Assembly (NCBI GenBank): GCA_035495315.1
Contig: DATJGF010000078.1
Location: 1 to 58,861 of the forward strand
Length of the DNA stretch: 58,861 nt
Reading direction: 5' to 3'
From: DATJGF01 sp035495315
Lineage (GTDB): Bacteria; Verrucomicrobiota; Verrucomicrobiia; Limisphaerales; UBA8199
Below are positions 27,204-35,582 of this stretch, piece after piece. The first letter of the stretch is position 1; every line of letters begins with the position of its first letter. Position numbers and translations under genes: made by a program. Under the pieces are notes generated by a model. It searched no databases, had not been told where the DNA came from, and was given only the letters and a program-made list of their open reading frames with translations.

Positions 27204-28157
27204 ATGCTTTCTACTGTAACGGCGGATCCGTTTGAAGGAAAAGCCAGCCATAGTCCAATCCCGGTGTGGTACTGCGGGCAGGTACTGCTGTTGGGGGTGA
27301 TGCTTTTGGCAAGCGGTTCGCCGCGAGCGTTCAGCCAGGAACGCCCAGCAGAGGTGGTTACGACCGGGGACGTTCCGACCGGGCCTACTATCCGTTTGGA
27401 CTTTGACAACAACGCCTCGCCAGGAAATCCCGTCGCCTCGTTCATGTATTTCGTCCCGCTGATTTCTCCCGAGCCGGTGTCCTGCATCACCAGCGCCGGC
27501 AACACCCAGGCCGCCCGCGTGCTTTCCGCCAAACGCAACAGCACCTCGCGTTCCTTCGTCGCGACCTGCGAGTTTGAGTTCACCGGCGACGGCACGGAAC
27601 AGAGCATCTTTGATCTTGCGCCCAGCATTCGCCGTCATGAACAGCGGCTCAAGGCGGGCGGCTCGATCGGGCGCCAGCTCAGCTCGATCACCGTCGAGGG
27701 CCAGGGCCGCGGCACCGTCGAAGTCGAGGGAACCATCAGCAACAGCGTCGAGATTGTCATCGAGGTGCGGCTGCGATTCAATGCCCACGGCAAAACCAGC
27801 CCAGTCTCCATCGGGCTGTGCGACCTTCACTATGTCGCCGGCGAGTGCCAGCGCTTCCACGAAATCATTGCCCGCGTCAATACACTGACTTTCCGCCGCA
27901 AACCGGGCCCGCCCAAGATGGAAGTAACCGTCGCCTCGGTGAAGAACAAGGGGGCCGGTAATGGGCTGTGGCATAACATCGAGAGCACCGTCAAAGGCGT
28001 GGCGGTGAATCTCTTAATCGACCCTCTGACGGTCGAGACGATTGGCCACCGAGCGATGCTCGATTTCGGACGCGCGGTCGCTTCGGGGACGCCGACGTTT
28101 ACCTTTCCGCTAGCCAAAAACTTGAAGGTGAGCGATTCGCGCGGCCAGCTGCCATGA
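27204..28157 (+). CDS. Secreted protein of unknown function
   Basis: The ATG at 27204 gives 317 residues; a TTG lies two codons upstream. A polar N-terminal stretch of about 20 residues precedes a hydrophobic signal-like helix (VLLLGVMLLASGSPRAFSQ). The mature part is rich in beta strand and polar residues (IRLDFDNNASPGNPVASFMY, TCEFEFTGDGTEQS). Two cysteines (SCIT, ATCEF) and two more (LCDLHYVAGECQRF) could form disulfides. No known domain is recognised. It precedes the sensor kinase by 34 bp and might be its sensory partner (inference from position only). Confidence 0.7.
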   Translation: MLSTVTADPFEGKASHSPIPVWYCGQVLLLGVMLLASGSPRAFSQERPAEVVTTGDVPTGPTIRLDFDNNASPGNPVASFMYFVPLISPEPVSCITSAGNTQAARVLSAKRNSTSRSFVATCEFEFTGDGTEQSIFDLAPSIRRHEQRLKAGGSIGRQLSSITVEGQGRGTVEVEGTISNSVEIVIEVRLRFNAHGKTSPVSIGLCDLHYVAGECQRFHEIIARVNTLTFRRKPGPPKMEVTVASVKNKGAGNGLWHNIESTVKGVAVNLLIDPLTVETIGHRAMLDFGRAVASGTPTFTFPLAKNLKVSDSRGQLP

Positions 28158-28191
28158 AAGCGCGAACACCTCAACGCCTGCAGTTCACCAC

Positions 28192-29481
28192 ATGAACACC
28201 GAAACAGTCACCACATCGACCAAACAGACCCCTGACCAGGCGGTCCTCGAGAGCGAGCAGCGCTACAAGCGCTTGCTGGCCTCGGTGACGGACTACGTCT
28301 ATTCGGTGACGGTTGAGGCTGGACGCGCGGTTTCGACCTTTCACGGGCCTGGCTGCGAGGCGGTTACCGGATATACCTCAAATGAGTTCGAACGTGATCA
28401 GCAGCTTTGGTATCGCATGATTCGAGAGGAGGACCGCCCGGCGGTGCTGCAGCAGGCGGAGCATATTTTAAGAGGGGAAGAGCCTCCGCCACTGGAGCAT
28501 CGCATCATCCACAAAAACGGCAGCGAGCGCTGGATCCGCAATACCACGGTGCCACGCAAGGATTCCCAAGGTCGGCTGGTCGCCTACGATGGGCTGGTTT
28601 ATGATATTACAGAGCGAAAACAGGCTGAAGAACGGCTGCGGCGTGCCCATACCGAACTGGCCGCCAACGAGGAGGTCCTCAAACGGACGCTGGAGGAGCT
28701 TAAGGCGGCGAACAAGGAACTTAAGGAAACACAACTGCAATTAATTCAGGCCGCGCGGCTGGAATCGGTTGGGGCCTTGGCGGCGGGCGTCGCGCATGAG
28801 GTCAAGAATCCCCTGCAGACAATCCTGATGGGCTTGGATTATCTGGTTCCCACCTGCCCCGCGGGAAATCAGGACATGGTGATGGTTCTGGCCGATATGC
28901 GCGAAGCCGTAACGCGGGCGAACACAATCATTCGAGGGCTGCTGCAACTCTCCGCCCAGACGGATTTCGAGATGAAACACGAGGACTTAAATGCTTCAAT
29001 CCGCCGCGCTCTCAACTTGGTCAAAGGCCAGGTGATCGCTTCCAAGGTCAGCATCGTGCGAAAGCTCGACGCGCACTTGCCGCCGGTGAAAATGGATCGC
29101 GGCAAAATCGAACAAGTCTTCATCAACCTCTTCATCAACGCTCTCCAGGCGATGTCCCTGGGCGGCGTGCTGACGGTCACCACGCGTGCCGGACAATTCG
29201 GCGAGAACCTCAAAGTAAACGATGCCGCATTTCGCCAATTGCCCCAGGGCCAGCCGGTCGTGCTCGCCGAAGTGCAGGATACCGGTACCGGCATAGCGGC
29301 CGCACATTTGCCCAAGGTATTTGATCCATTCTTTACTACCAAGCCCGTCGGGGAAGGAACCGGGCTCGGACTGTCGGTGGTTAAGAAGATTGTGGATTTT
29401 CATGGCGGCGGCGTTGACATCCAGAACGCTGCCCAGGGGGGAGTGGTCGTCACGCTCGTCTTCAAAGCCGAACCGGAGTAA
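28192..29481 (+). CDS. PAS-domain sensor histidine kinase
   Basis: This 429-residue protein has no membrane segment. PAS/PAC residues about 20-145 include the PAC end DGLVYDITERKQAEERL. A coiled coil runs about 145-190. The HisKA H-box is AAGVAHEVKNPLQ with His202. The ATPase domain has INLFINALQAM (N), DTGTGI (G1), FDPFFTTK (F) and GTGLGLS (G2). A soluble PAS kinase of this type senses a cytoplasmic signal and phosphorylates a response regulator, probably the one encoded 39 bp downstream. Confidence 0.93.
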   Translation: MNTETVTTSTKQTPDQAVLESEQRYKRLLASVTDYVYSVTVEAGRAVSTFHGPGCEAVTGYTSNEFERDQQLWYRMIREEDRPAVLQQAEHILRGEEPPPLEHRIIHKNGSERWIRNTTVPRKDSQGRLVAYDGLVYDITERKQAEERLRRAHTELAANEEVLKRTLEELKAANKELKETQLQLIQAARLESVGALAAGVAHEVKNPLQTILMGLDYLVPTCPAGNQDMVMVLADMREAVTRANTIIRGLLQLSAQTDFEMKHEDLNASIRRALNLVKGQVIASKVSIVRKLDAHLPPVKMDRGKIEQVFINLFINALQAMSLGGVLTVTTRAGQFGENLKVNDAAFRQLPQGQPVVLAEVQDTGTGIAAAHLPKVFDPFFTTKPVGEGTGLGLSVVKKIVDFHGGGVDIQNAAQGGVVVTLVFKAEPE

Positions 29482-29520
29482 AGGCTATCTCCCGGGCCAA
29501 GAATTCGATAATATCAACCC

Positions 29521-29916
29521 ATGGAAACTGAGAAAAAACGGATCCTCGTGGTCGATGACGAGCCCAGCATCACCCGCCTGCTCAAACTAAACCTCGAACA
29601 GACCAACGATTATGTCGTCAGGGCAGAAAATGATTCCGAAAAGGCGATCGCCGCCGCGGAGGAATTTCAACCAGACTTGATCTTGCTTGACGTGATGATG
29701 CCTGGTCTGGACGGTGGAGAGTTGGCCAGCCGTTTTCAGGCCAATCCGAAGTTTAAACGGGTGCCGATACTGTTTTTAACGGCCGCCGCTACGAAATCAG
29801 AAATTTATGCCCGCGGCGGCAAAGTCGGGGGGCTTCCGTTTCTTGCCAAGCCAGTCGAGCTCTCGGCAGTGGTCGCGTGTCTCAAACAACACTTAGGCGA
29901 CGGCAGTAAGAAGTAA
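29521..29916 (+). CDS. Single-domain response regulator
   Basis: This 131-residue receiver domain has the acid pocket ILVVDDEP, the phosphoacceptor Asp57 in LLDVMMPG, Thr87 in FLTAAA and Lys110 in FLAKPVE. There is no output domain, so it works by protein contact or as a phosphorelay intermediate, like CheY or Spo0F. It follows the PAS kinase in the same direction and is its likely partner. A short linker before Lys110 (TKSEIYARGGKVGG) is slightly longer than usual. Confidence 0.9.
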   Translation: METEKKRILVVDDEPSITRLLKLNLEQTNDYVVRAENDSEKAIAAAEEFQPDLILLDVMMPGLDGGELASRFQANPKFKRVPILFLTAAATKSEIYARGGKVGGLPFLAKPVELSAVVACLKQHLGDGSKK

Positions 29917-29929
29917 CCATTCAGTCCGG

Positions 29930-30030
29930 CCACGGATAGACACGGATAAACACTGATGGGGAGCTGCGCGACCGACGTGGTCTGAAGCGGAACGACGAAC
30001 ATCGAACCCTGAACTTTGAATCCTGAACGC
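29930..30030. repeat. Degenerate filler repeats
   Basis: Two low-complexity phrases lie in the gap after the response regulator: CCACGGATAGACACGGATAAA (29930-29950), with CACGGATA twice, and GAACATCGAACCCTGAACTT followed by a similar phrase (about 29998-30030). From memory, such phrases recur between genes in soil Verrucomicrobiota and Planctomycetota genomes. They do not encode a protein here. Confidence 0.5.
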
Positions 30031-30117
30031 GACGTCGCTAGCCTTCTCCCTCGCAAAAAAGCTGGACTGCCCTTAAGGATTTTGGTAGACTTTTGAATCA
30101 AGGTAAGGAAACGAGTT

Positions 30118-32976
30118 ATGAAACCGCTCTTTCGGTTAGTTTCTGCATTTATTTCGTTACTCACCGTGCCGGCTTTTGGGGGTTTCCTGTTTGTCGACAG
30201 CGCAAGTAAAAATCCGACGGCGCCGTACGACACCTGGGAGACAGCCGCTACCAGCATTCAACAAGCCGTCGACGCGTGGACACCAGGCAGTGGCGTGATA
30301 GTCACTAATGGCGTCTACCCCGGCGGAGTTATCATCACCAACCCCATTTTCCTGATAAGCTACCGCGGCGCGCAATACACGATCATCGATGGCCAGGGTA
30401 CAAACCGGTGCATTTGGATGACCAACGGGGCGCGGTTGCATGGGTTTACGCTAACGAATGGCGCAGCGCAAACCGGTGGCGGCGTCTGGTGCAGCTCCAC
30501 AAATGCGTTTGTAACGAACTGCATAATCGTGGGCAACACCGCCGCGGACGAAGGCGGCGGGGCCTGGGGTGGCAGTCTCGGGCGCTGCACGCTCATCGGC
30601 AATTCGGCGGGGTCTGGCGGGGGAGCGGCTTTGGCTCTACTTGAGAATTGCAGCGTGATCAGCAACTCCTCTCATTCTCTTGGCGGCGGTGGCACCTTTC
30701 AATCCACCGTCAACAACTGCCTGCTGATCGGCAACATGGGAACTTCCGGCGGCGGTGCCTCTGGCGGGGTGCTCAACAATTGCACCCTGAGCGGCAATCA
30801 AGCGAATGTCGGCGGCGGCGCGGTCTCAGCCGAGTTGAATAATTCGATCATTTACTTCAACAGCGCGCCAAATGGGAACAACGTCAACGGTTGCACGCTG
30901 AACTATTGTTGCACGACGCCGTCGCCTGGGGCTGGTGCCGGGAATATTGATTTGGATCCGCTGTTCGTCGATATCGCCGACGGCAATTTCCGCCTACGAC
31001 CCCCCTCGCCGTGCGTGAACACGGGGAACAATGCACTCGTGGTTAGCTCGAACGGAAAGGATCTGGACATCCAACCACGCATAAGCGGCGGCAGGGTCGA
31101 CATGGGCGCGTATGAATTTCAAGCCGGCGCCTTGCCCGTGATCGTCACGCAACCTCTCAGTCAAACCATTTACTCCGGCACCGACGTGACATTCAGTGCC
31201 GCCGCTGAGGGCGCCCAGCCCTTATCCTGGCAATGGCGCTTCAACGGCAACGCCATCCCGGGCCAGACGAACCCAACCCTTACGTTCATAAACGGTACGA
31301 CTAACCAGAACGGGAGCTACTCTGTCGTTGTTACCAACTTCTCCGGCTCAGACACCAGCCAATCGGCGGTTTTGACCGTTGTCGATGCCGCGCCATCGAT
31401 CACCAAACAGCCGCTCAGCCAGAGTGTGCCTCCCGGAAACTCGATCACCTTGAGCGCCGACGCAGTCGGTTCTTTGCCGATGTTCTGGCAATGGCTATTT
31501 AATGGAAGCGCCATCCCCGACGCAACCAAGTCGAGCCTGAACGTGGGGCCGGTCGCCAGCGACCAGGCAGGAACCTACTCGGTTGTTGTCACGAATGCGT
31601 TCGGAAAAGCGGTTAGCAGCGATGCGATCGTTAGCCTTGGCCCGGCGACCGGCGTTACTTATGTCTGGCAGGACAGCCCCAATCCGACGCTTCCTTACAC
31701 CAATTGGCTCACCGCGGCGCATTCGATCCCGGACGCCGTGAGCGCCGCGGGAGCGAACTATCAAGTTATTGTCACCAACGGCACGTATCCAGGCACGGTG
31801 ACCATCGATAAGCCGCTAACGCTGCTGAGCGTCAACGGCCCGCAGGTTACGGTCATTGACGCCGGCTGGAATATGGGACCTGCTTTCGACAGTGGGTCCG
31901 TAACAATGACCGACGGCGCAAGCCTGTCCGGTTTCACGATTACCAACGGAGAAGGCGGCGCGAATGGCGTGGGAGTTTGGTGTCGCTCTACCAACGCGTT
32001 CCTGACCAATTGTGTGCTTGTGGGCAACAAAGCCTGGGGCGGCTACGGCGGCGGCGCGCATGGCGGCACGCTTTACAACTGCATGTTGATCGCCAACATG
32101 GCCACCAACGGAGGCGGCGCCTACAACAGCACACTTATCAATTGCGTGGTCAGTAACAACATGGGAGGCGGGGTAAGCTGGTGCACTCTTTTCAATACCC
32201 TGGTGATCAGCAACACCGCTTACGGTGGTGGCGGAGCAGTAGACTCGACACTTTTTAACTGCACCTTAATTGGCAATACTTTAGCGGCGCAATCATCCAG
32301 GCTGTATAACTGCGTTGCCTATTACAGCACCTTGCGAGGTAGCACGAATTACGACGACTCCAGCATTTTTAACTACTGCTGCACGACGCCGATGCCGACC
32401 AACGGTGTCGGCAATATCACGAATGCGCCGCTGTTTGTCAGCCCGGCTGATAACGACTTCCATCTGCAGCCCGATTCGCCTTGCATCAACTCCGGCAACA
32501 ATGCCTATGCGCCAGCCTGGCCCGATCTGGATGGCAACCCGCGCATCGTTGGGGGCACGGTGGACATTGGCGCCTATGAGTCCCAAGCCGCCAGCTCGGG
32601 TGGCTTTCACGCGTGGCTCCAGCAATACGGGCTGCCCACTGATGGCTCCGCGGATAACGCCGATTCCGATGGCGACGGTATGAGCAATTGGCAGGAATGG
32701 ATTGCGGGAACAAATCCAACTAACGCGTTGTCGGCTCTGACGATGTCTGCTTCGGCGATATTATCCAGTTCAAACACAATCACCGGGATCAATGTGCAGT
32801 GGCAAAGCGTGAGTGGAGTCAGGTATTTCCTGCAGCGCAGCACTGACCTCTCTGGCGAGCCGGCGTTTGCATTGGTTCAAACTAATTTGGTGGGACAGGC
32901 TGGCTTTACCAGTTTCGTCGATACCAACCTCGTAGGAAGCGGTACGGTATACTACCGTGTAGGGGTTCAGCAGTGA
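30118..32976 (+). CDS. Secreted beta-helix / Ig-like protein with EF-hand-like end
   Basis: This 952-residue protein has a signal peptide (LVSAFISLLTVPAFGG). An AAGGAAA ribosome site precedes the ATG. Residues 20-345 form a right-handed parallel beta-helix of the choice-of-anchor Q type (NCIIVGNTAADEGGG repeats, LDIQPRISGGRVDMGAYEF end). Two Ig-like domains follow (about 345-430 and 430-515; PLSWQWRFNG, PMFWQWLFNG). A second beta-helix ends in IVGGTVDIGAYES near 825. The tail has NADSDGDGMSNWQEWIAGTNP, a calcium-binding thrombospondin-type-3 motif. It is probably a large surface protein that binds carbohydrate; no catalytic site is visible. Confidence 0.9.
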   Translation: MKPLFRLVSAFISLLTVPAFGGFLFVDSASKNPTAPYDTWETAATSIQQAVDAWTPGSGVIVTNGVYPGGVIITNPIFLISYRGAQYTIIDGQGTNRCIWMTNGARLHGFTLTNGAAQTGGGVWCSSTNAFVTNCIIVGNTAADEGGGAWGGSLGRCTLIGNSAGSGGGAALALLENCSVISNSSHSLGGGGTFQSTVNNCLLIGNMGTSGGGASGGVLNNCTLSGNQANVGGGAVSAELNNSIIYFNSAPNGNNVNGCTLNYCCTTPSPGAGAGNIDLDPLFVDIADGNFRLRPPSPCVNTGNNALVVSSNGKDLDIQPRISGGRVDMGAYEFQAGALPVIVTQPLSQTIYSGTDVTFSAAAEGAQPLSWQWRFNGNAIPGQTNPTLTFINGTTNQNGSYSVVVTNFSGSDTSQSAVLTVVDAAPSITKQPLSQSVPPGNSITLSADAVGSLPMFWQWLFNGSAIPDATKSSLNVGPVASDQAGTYSVVVTNAFGKAVSSDAIVSLGPATGVTYVWQDSPNPTLPYTNWLTAAHSIPDAVSAAGANYQVIVTNGTYPGTVTIDKPLTLLSVNGPQVTVIDAGWNMGPAFDSGSVTMTDGASLSGFTITNGEGGANGVGVWCRSTNAFLTNCVLVGNKAWGGYGGGAHGGTLYNCMLIANMATNGGGAYNSTLINCVVSNNMGGGVSWCTLFNTLVISNTAYGGGGAVDSTLFNCTLIGNTLAAQSSRLYNCVAYYSTLRGSTNYDDSSIFNYCCTTPMPTNGVGNITNAPLFVSPADNDFHLQPDSPCINSGNNAYAPAWPDLDGNPRIVGGTVDIGAYESQAASSGGFHAWLQQYGLPTDGSADNADSDGDGMSNWQEWIAGTNPTNALSALTMSASAILSSSNTITGINVQWQSVSGVRYFLQRSTDLSGEPAFALVQTNLVGQAGFTSFVDTNLVGSGTVYYRVGVQQ

Positions 32977-32990
32977 CGTTGAGCAGCGGA

Positions 32991-33065
32991 GGTAGGGATG
33001 GCTCGCCGAGCCGTCCGCTTCCTACACAAAAAAGGGATCGGCCCGCTCGGCGAGCCGGCCCTACC
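32991..33065. repeat. 75-bp GGTAGGG palindromic element, copy 1
   Basis: The ends are GGTAGGGATGGCTCGCCGAGC and, on the other strand, GGTAGGGCCGGCTCGCCGAGC, giving inverted arms of about 30 bp. It is in the reverse orientation to copies 2 (54667) and 3 (55232), whose centre also contains TGTAGGAAG. It follows the beta-helix gene stop by 15 bp and could fold as a terminator-like hairpin. Confidence 0.85.
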
Positions 33066-33137
33066 ATTTATAAAGATGGATTGTAGTATTGGAGTAATGG
33101 GGAAAGGGACGTTCCGCCGGAATTGCCTCAATCTTAT

Positions 33138-33425
33138 TCAGGAGACTGAGCGGGTGATTAATTCGGCAAAGAGTGTGCAGGAAAATTGCGGAAGGTCTTT
33201 TTCGACCGGCTGGGTTTTTCGTTTGGCGAGACCGATTCCGCTCCGCACGCATTCCATAAAAGCCCTTGGCAGGTCTTCGTCTCTTTGGATACACAACTCC
33301 AGTTCCAGTTCGGCGGCACCGGCGGCCGGGCCACCGCGAACCTCGCAGGGAATACTCAATTCGGTCAACTTTTTGCCCAGGTGCTCAACTTCAGTTCTAT
33401 CGTTTGAGAAGAATACGGTTTTCAT
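33138..33425 (-). CDS. Small DUF2007-like protein
   Basis: The longer frame starts at 33527, but the ATG at 33425 begins the recognisable sequence MKTVFFSNDRTEVEHLGKKL. The protein has 95 residues. It reads like the small ferredoxin-fold DUF2007 family: EVEHLGKKLTELSIPCEVRGG, then ELELELCIQRDEDLPRAFMEC. The function of that family is unresolved. It is cytoplasmic, with no signal or membrane segment. Its 129-residue upstream extension is not needed. Confidence 0.65.
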   Translation of the reverse strand: MKTVFFSNDRTEVEHLGKKLTELSIPCEVRGGPAAGAAELELELCIQRDEDLPRAFMECVRSGIGLAKRKTQPVEKDLPQFSCTLFAELITRSVS

Positions 33426-33685
33426 TTCAAAATGGGATGACGAATGGTTTGGCAGCGAAACCGTGCAAGGGGGTAGCGATATTCTAATGATGGGACTCCG
33501 CGCTGCCTTGCCGTTTATTGTGTGCACGAGCGCAATTTATGGTAGCAGCCGGGTGACGACAATGGGGGGCCGCACCTGATTGTATTTTAGTAACCAGCAG
33601 TAGACCGGATAAGGGAACCCCCTAGTCTGGTGCCCAGGGCAAGACCGGTTTTGAATTATGGATTACGGATCGCGAGAGGTGTGCG

Positions 33686-34603
33686 TTAGGAGGCGAGGAT
33701 CTTCCCCAGCCGTTGCGCCAGGTCGGCCAGTCCTTCGCGGGTGTCTCCTCCGGGCTGTTCGGTAATCGCCCAACCGTTGTAACCGACCTCATCAAGGGCC
33801 TTCATCACTGCCGGCCAATCGTTGTCGCCTTCCAACAACCGCACCGGCCCGGGTTTAGGTTGGGCATCAGCACGTTGCCTGCGGACGAATTCCTTGATGT
33901 GAAGCTTCTGGATGCGTTTGCCTAGAATCCGGATCCATTGCTCCGGCCAGCCGCCATTGCTGAAATTGTTGCCGACGTCGAAATGCCAGCCGACGAAGGG
34001 GCTCTTGAATTCATCGACATAGCGCGCGGCCTCCAGCGGGCTGAGCAGGAATTGGTTCCCGACGTTTTCGACAGCGATCTTCACACCGAGCTTTGCTGCC
34101 AGTGGAATGGCCTTGCTGATTTCGGCGCGGGATCGTTCCCAAGCCTGGTCGTAGCTGACTTGCTTGGTGACCACCGCGGGCACCAGCAGCACCGAAGAAG
34201 CGCCGTAGCGTTTGGCGTCGTGCAGAGTTTGTTGCAATGCCGCCAGGCCTGCGGCTCGCACCTGCAGGTCGGAGTCTGAGAGAGTTTTTTTCCAATGATA
34301 GATTCCACAGACGCTCGGGATAACCAAACCGGTCTCATCGCGCGCGGTGATGACCTCTTCCTGGTCCATGTGGCTATTCATTTCCACACCTTCAAAGCCG
34401 GCTTCTTTGATCGCTTTCATTTTGTCCATTACTGAGCCGGGCACACTTACCGTTCCCCACATAATGCCTTTTTTTAGTTTACGGGCTGCGCCGGTTTGCG
34501 CTGCGCCTTGGGCCGAGGCACAGAAACAAGCGAAGGGCGTTAACATGGCCATTGAGAGCGCGGAAGCGCCGGTGCGCAAGAACTCACGACTGTGTATCGC
34601 CAT
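33686..34603 (-). CDS. Sugar phosphate isomerase/epimerase (xylose-isomerase-like TIM barrel), exported
   Basis: This 305-residue protein has an N-terminal signal (FLRTGASALSMAMLTPFACFCAS) of Tat or Sec type but without a clear RR pair. The TIM-barrel shows GFEGVEMNSHMD, then GVKIAVENVGNQF (metal-binding Glu), FVGWHFDVGN and LHIKEFVRR. Proteins of this AP-endonuclease-2 fold act on sugars or inositols, often together with Gfo/Idh/MocA oxidoreductases; one is encoded about 1 kb away at 35583. The substrate is unknown. Confidence 0.87.
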   Translation of the reverse strand: MAIHSREFLRTGASALSMAMLTPFACFCASAQGAAQTGAARKLKKGIMWGTVSVPGSVMDKMKAIKEAGFEGVEMNSHMDQEEVITARDETGLVIPSVCGIYHWKKTLSDSDLQVRAAGLAALQQTLHDAKRYGASSVLLVPAVVTKQVSYDQAWERSRAEISKAIPLAAKLGVKIAVENVGNQFLLSPLEAARYVDEFKSPFVGWHFDVGNNFSNGGWPEQWIRILGKRIQKLHIKEFVRRQRADAQPKPGPVRLLEGDNDWPAVMKALDEVGYNGWAITEQPGGDTREGLADLAQRLGKILAS

Positions 34604-34860
34604 AGTAATCCTTGGAATGTGTATTCATACCGAGACGCGATTCTGCCTTGGCTGCCGGGCCTGAATCAATAGCCGATACTCGTTTGTTCGGTGCGGCAGA
34701 AAACGACCAAAGAAGATCCAAATGGGTCAAAAGTCCCACGAAGGTCCATTTGCTCTTAAGGAGCTGTAACCGTATTAGGTCAACTTGATATAGCGTTGAT
34801 GGGCTGGGAGCCCGAACGCTCGTCAACAAGTTACGAACAATAAATGGAAGAATAGAAAAT

Positions 34861-35211
34861 ATGAAATCGACCAAAGACGTTATCGACCACCACCTACAGG
34901 CCTTTAACAGAGGCGACCTCAAGGGCGTTCTATCAGACTATGCCCCGGACGTTGTCTTCTTCACGCCACAAGGGACACTCCAGGGGCCCGACAGTCTCAA
35001 GCCGCTGTTTCAGGGAATGATTGCGGAATTTTCAAAACCGGGCGCAACGTTTAATATGAAGCAGCAGCTCTTCGAGGGCAATTATGCCTACATCTTCTGG
35101 ACTGCAGAAACCGCCGACAACCGGTACGAATTAGGCACTGACATGTTCGTCGTGAGGGAAGGCAGGATCGTGGCCCAGTCATTCACCGGCAAGATCACCC
35201 CCAAAGCCTGA
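34861..35211 (+). CDS. SnoaL-like / NTF2-fold protein
   Basis: This 116-residue cone-shaped alpha+beta barrel protein has an N-terminal helix (VIDHHLQAFNRGDLKGVLSDY) and strands carrying VVFFTPQGTLQG and YAYIFWTAET, ending with GRIVAQSFTGKI. Such domains bind small polyketides or steroids, or act as isomerases, but many have no known substrate. It is preceded by an A/T-rich stretch and a hairpin (about 34795-34827). It is a stand-alone gene. Confidence 0.85.
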   Translation: MKSTKDVIDHHLQAFNRGDLKGVLSDYAPDVVFFTPQGTLQGPDSLKPLFQGMIAEFSKPGATFNMKQQLFEGNYAYIFWTAETADNRYELGTDMFVVREGRIVAQSFTGKITPKA

Positions 35212-35263
35212 CAAGAGCGCGGCCAAGCCGCAACTGAACATGGAGGGTCGAGAGGCTGACGGC

Positions 35264-35393
35264 GGATTCAACAACAGCAATGAACCGCAGAGTCGCGAAT
35301 GACGCAGAGAGAAAAGAATTGATTCTGCGGTTTCCATTGTCGTCGGGTGCTTTTCTCTGGGATTTCGCGTCTCTGTGATTATATTTTGAATCC
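35264..35393. repeat. MITE-like inverted repeat, about 130 bp
   Basis: GGATTCAA at 35264 and its complement TTGAATCC at 35386-35393 bound the element. Inside, CGCAGAGTCGCGAATGACGC...GAAAAG and CTTTTCTCTGGGATTTCGCG...CTGTG form degenerate arms of about 25-30 bp. It lies in the 371-bp gap before the Gfo/Idh/MocA gene, which is otherwise featureless apart from the AAGGAG ribosome site at its end. No transposase or target duplication is seen. Confidence 0.6.
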
Positions 35394-35582
35394 GGCGAGA
35401 CGTCAGCCCGCGACCTAGATTGCGCGGCTGCACCCAGAAGAAGCTACGGATTTCCCTCAGACCCTGGGGAAAAATCTTCCCAAAGCCGCTGTCTGTCTTA
35501 CACTCGCTTCATGCACGTCCAAGTGCCATTCACGTGGCCTCTCGGCAGGAACTGCAGAACTCACCAGTAAGGAGATCAAAGC

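Noticed and set aside
27117..27974. Long minus-strand open frame opposite the secreted gene at 27204
   Set aside because: It has no recognisable domain, and the opposite frame has signal-peptide and codon features of a real gene.
34795..34827. Hairpin upstream of the NTF2-fold gene as a riboswitch
   Set aside because: Only a short GTTGA/TCAAC and GGGCT/AGCCC pair is present, with no conserved riboswitch core.
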